Source of the DNA: Solirubrobacterales bacterium 70-9
Lineage (GTDB): Bacteria; Actinomycetota; Thermoleophilia; Solirubrobacterales; 70-9
Assembly (NCBI GenBank): GCA_001898095.1
Contig: MKSH01000145.1
Coordinates: 492-7,120, forward strand
Length of the DNA stretch: 6,629 nt
Direction of reading: 5' to 3'
Shown here: in pieces, positions 5,435-6,629 of the stretch
Position numbering within the stretch: position 1 is the first letter of the stretch
Layout of the letters: each line of letters opens with the position of its first letter
Made by a program: the position numbers and the translations under genes
The notes under the pieces: generated by a model
What the model saw: the letters and a program-made list of their open reading frames with translations, nothing else
Databases searched by the model: none
What the model was told of the DNA's origin: nothing

Positions 5435-5636
5435 CGCGGAAGCGCTTCGACGGCAGGCTCGCCGGCCCTGCGCCCACGTCGAACGGTCCACGTTGCGCCT
5501 CGGCCTCGACCGTGAGCTCACGGTCAGTGTCGACCGCGACCATCCACGGCTGGCGGGGATCGCTGCGGACGGCATGGAGCTCGCCTTGTCGACCTGCGCC
5601 GCCGCCGACGTCGTGCTGGATCCTGACGCCGTCTGA
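5435..5636 (+). other. Unidentified coding-like stretch, probable gene remnant
   Basis: The stretch from the end of the HutU remnant to the TGA at 5634-5636 reads well in frame +3: strong G/C bias in third positions and a mixed sequence including LRLGLDRELTVSVDRDHP, LAGIAADGMELAL and the ending AAADVVLDPDAV. I do not recognise the family and it does not match the C-terminus of HutU as I remember it. No start codon with a ribosome site serves it, apart from starts lying inside the amidase in another frame. It is most likely the 3' end of another broken gene, possibly joined by the event that truncated hutU. An 18-bp palindrome lies inside it. From 5637 to 5653 nothing is seen. Confidence 0.35.
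5508..5525. repeat. Perfect 18-bp palindrome, possible terminator or binding site
   Basis: GACCGTGAGCTCACGGTC is perfectly self-complementary and could fold in RNA as a 7-bp stem with an AGCT loop. It lies between the convergent amidase and TauE/SafE genes, so it could terminate transcription from either side or bind a dimeric protein. No T-tract follows on either strand. It sits inside the coding-like remnant and may be incidental. Confidence 0.35.
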
Positions 5637-5653
5637 CCCGCTGCCCGGTCGCT

Positions 5654-6397
5654 CTAGGTATAGGCCTTGACCGCGAGGGCTGCGGCGACGGCCAGACCGG
5701 CGAGGGCGATCGCCACACGTAGTCGCTCCCCGTCCACCCGTCTGGCCAGTTTGGCGGCCCAGTGACCGCCCGCCCAGGAGCCGACCATCAGCGCGACCGC
5801 CAGCGTCCAGGTGACCGGTGCGAGGACGGCGAAGCAAACCGCGGCCAGGAGGCTGGCGAGGCCGTTCAAGACGATCTTGCCCGCGTTCAGCCGGTGGATC
5901 GTGTCGGTGACGAACAGCGCCAGCAGGGCGAGCAGCAGGATTCCGGCCGCCGAGCCGAAGTAGCCCGCGTAGGCACCGGCCAGCAGCATGCCGACGAAGA
6001 GATAGGGGGACCGTTCGTTGCCCGCGTGGGAGAGGTGGGCGAGCCGTGGCTGCAGGAGCAGCAACAGGCACGAGATCGCGACCAGTCCCGGGACGACGGC
6101 TTCGAAGCTCTTGGCCGGAGTGACCAGCAGCAGGGCCGCCCCGCCGGCGGCGCCGAGGGTGAGCGGCAGGCCGAGCCGAAGCAGGCGTCGCTCCTGGCCT
6201 GCGAGTAGGTCGGCCGAGCCGGCCGCCCCGCCGATCGCCCCTGGCACGAGCCCCACGGTGTTGGTCACGTTGGCCGAGAGCGGCGACACGCCGAGCGCCA
6301 CCAAGGTCGGGAAGGTGATCAGCGAGCCGCCCCCGGCGAGCACGTTGGAGGCGCCGCCGAGTACGCCGGCGGCGGCCACGACGAAGATCTCGATCAT
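5654..6397 (-). CDS. TauE/SafE family membrane permease
   Basis: A complete 247-residue very hydrophobic integral membrane protein of the sulfite exporter TauE/SafE family, whose members are implicated in moving sulfite, sulfoacetate or other organic anions across the cytoplasmic membrane. The family's internal duplication is visible. The first half has GGASNVLAGGGSLITFPTL (14-32) with SANVTNTVG (41-49). The second has GAYAGYFGSAAGILLLALL (141-159) with HRLNAGKIVLN (168-178). About seven or eight hydrophobic segments can be drawn, near 4-20, 26-40, 46-62, 75-93, 98-115, 132-162, 175-207 and 228-246, separated by short basic or polar loops. Its ATG at 6397 overlaps the TGA of the upstream dipeptidase-like gene in ATGA, so the two are probably translationally coupled. 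Substrate cannot be assigned; no sulfur metabolism genes are in view. It converges on the HutU remnant region. Confidence 0.85.
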   Translation of the reverse strand: MIEIFVVAAAGVLGGASNVLAGGGSLITFPTLVALGVSPLSANVTNTVGLVPGAIGGAAGSADLLAGQERRLLRLGLPLTLGAAGGAALLLVTPAKSFEAVVPGLVAISCLLLLLQPRLAHLSHAGNERSPYLFVGMLLAGAYAGYFGSAAGILLLALLALFVTDTIHRLNAGKIVLNGLASLLAAVCFAVLAPVTWTLAVALMVGSWAGGHWAAKLARRVDGERLRVAIALAGLAVAAALAVKAYT

Positions 6398-6629
6398 CGA
6401 TCGTGACTGGGCGGGTGGTGCGCGAGCACTTCGTCGAGGAAGCGCCGTAGGTTTCCGTAGAGGATCGCCTCGCGCTCGGCGCGACCGTAGCCACGGTTCT
6501 CCAGTGCTTCCGCGAGGTTCGGGAATTCGCTCGGCCCGGCGAGGCCATCGAGCGCGGCGTCGAGCTCCATCCCGGCCGGCACGATCACGTCGGGGGGGAC
6601 CTGCAGGGCGCCGGAGCGGACGATCTGGC
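6394..6629 (-). CDS. Probable M19 membrane-dipeptidase-like protein, C-terminal part (5' end outside window)
   Basis: The minus-strand frame is open from the right edge to TGA 6396-6394, giving 77 full codons; GTG 6588 is probably internal. The end reads like the C-terminus of peptidase family M19 (renal/membrane dipeptidase, zinc-dependent TIM barrel): SEFPNLAEALENRGYGRAER, then ILYGNLRRFLDEVL, matching the family pattern 'LP.LT.AL..RGYSEEDI..ILGGN.LRV..EV'. The zinc ligands lie earlier in the protein, outside the window, so activity cannot be judged. Bacterial M19 enzymes often hydrolyse dipeptides, including D-containing ones. The stop overlaps the ATG of the TauE/SafE gene by 4 bases, indicating a shared transcript. 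Other metallo-dependent TIM-barrel hydrolases remain possible because only the last helices are seen. Confidence 0.6.
   Translation of the reverse strand, partial: QIVRSGALQVPPDVIVPAGMELDAALDGLAGPSEFPNLAEALENRGYGRAEREAILYGNLRRFLDEVLAHHPPSHDR

Noticed and set aside
5331..6548. Long minus-strand open frame of 405 codons overlapping the permease gene.
   Set aside because: Its product is dominated by Arg, Gly and Pro, with no family motif, and it is the out-of-frame shadow of the TauE/SafE gene common in high-GC DNA.

Overview
The window is a GC-rich, densely packed bacterial chromosome segment. High G/C at third codon positions, short gaps between genes, a TAGGGT-type -10 hexamer directly before a start codon, and a caa3-type oxidase assembly protein (CtaG) with a charged tail all point to a high-GC actinobacterium. 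A Thermoleophilia/Solirubrobacterales-like lineage is my guess from style of sequence; nothing here proves the taxon.

Layout. 2-451 (+) is the 3' end of a ctaG-like gene. Directly after its stop, in the same frame, 452-649 encodes the C-terminal third of a GNAT acetyltransferase with no start: a gene remnant. An aldo/keto reductase (683-1516, -) and a D-2-hydroxyacid dehydrogenase of the glyoxylate/hydroxypyruvate reductase type (1633-2592, +) diverge from a 116-bp spacer. The dehydrogenase converges, 5 bp apart, on an SHMT-fold PLP enzyme (2598-3881, -); a 19-nt inverted repeat at the junction is a candidate bidirectional terminator. A second 116-bp spacer separates the SHMT-like gene from a divergent amidase-signature hydrolase (3998-5305, +). 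Ten bases after the amidase lies a 39-codon fragment matching the N-terminus of urocanate hydratase (5315-5434), then an unidentified coding-like stretch up to 5636. A TauE/SafE-type permease (5654-6397, -) is translationally coupled (ATGA overlap) to the 3' end of a probable M19 dipeptidase-like gene running in from the right edge (6394-6629, -).

How the genes may work together. The central block, AKR - hydroxyacid dehydrogenase - SHMT-like enzyme - amidase, has two divergent promoter regions and no dedicated regulator in view. It would suit a small catabolic module: amide hydrolysis, PLP chemistry on an amino acid, and reduction of a 2-keto acid or aldehyde. That is inference from neighbourhood only. 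The most unusual protein is the SHMT-fold enzyme. It keeps the PLP-binding Asp, His and Lys and the carboxylate-binding Arg, but lacks the Tyr/Glu (E. coli Y55/E57) and glycine-rich folate-site motifs of true SHMT, so it is probably not a folate-dependent SHMT. The block is bracketed by remnants of two unrelated genes (GNAT C-terminus, HutU N-terminus), suggesting past rearrangement on both sides. No tRNA, rRNA, CRISPR array, insertion sequence or long repeat was seen.
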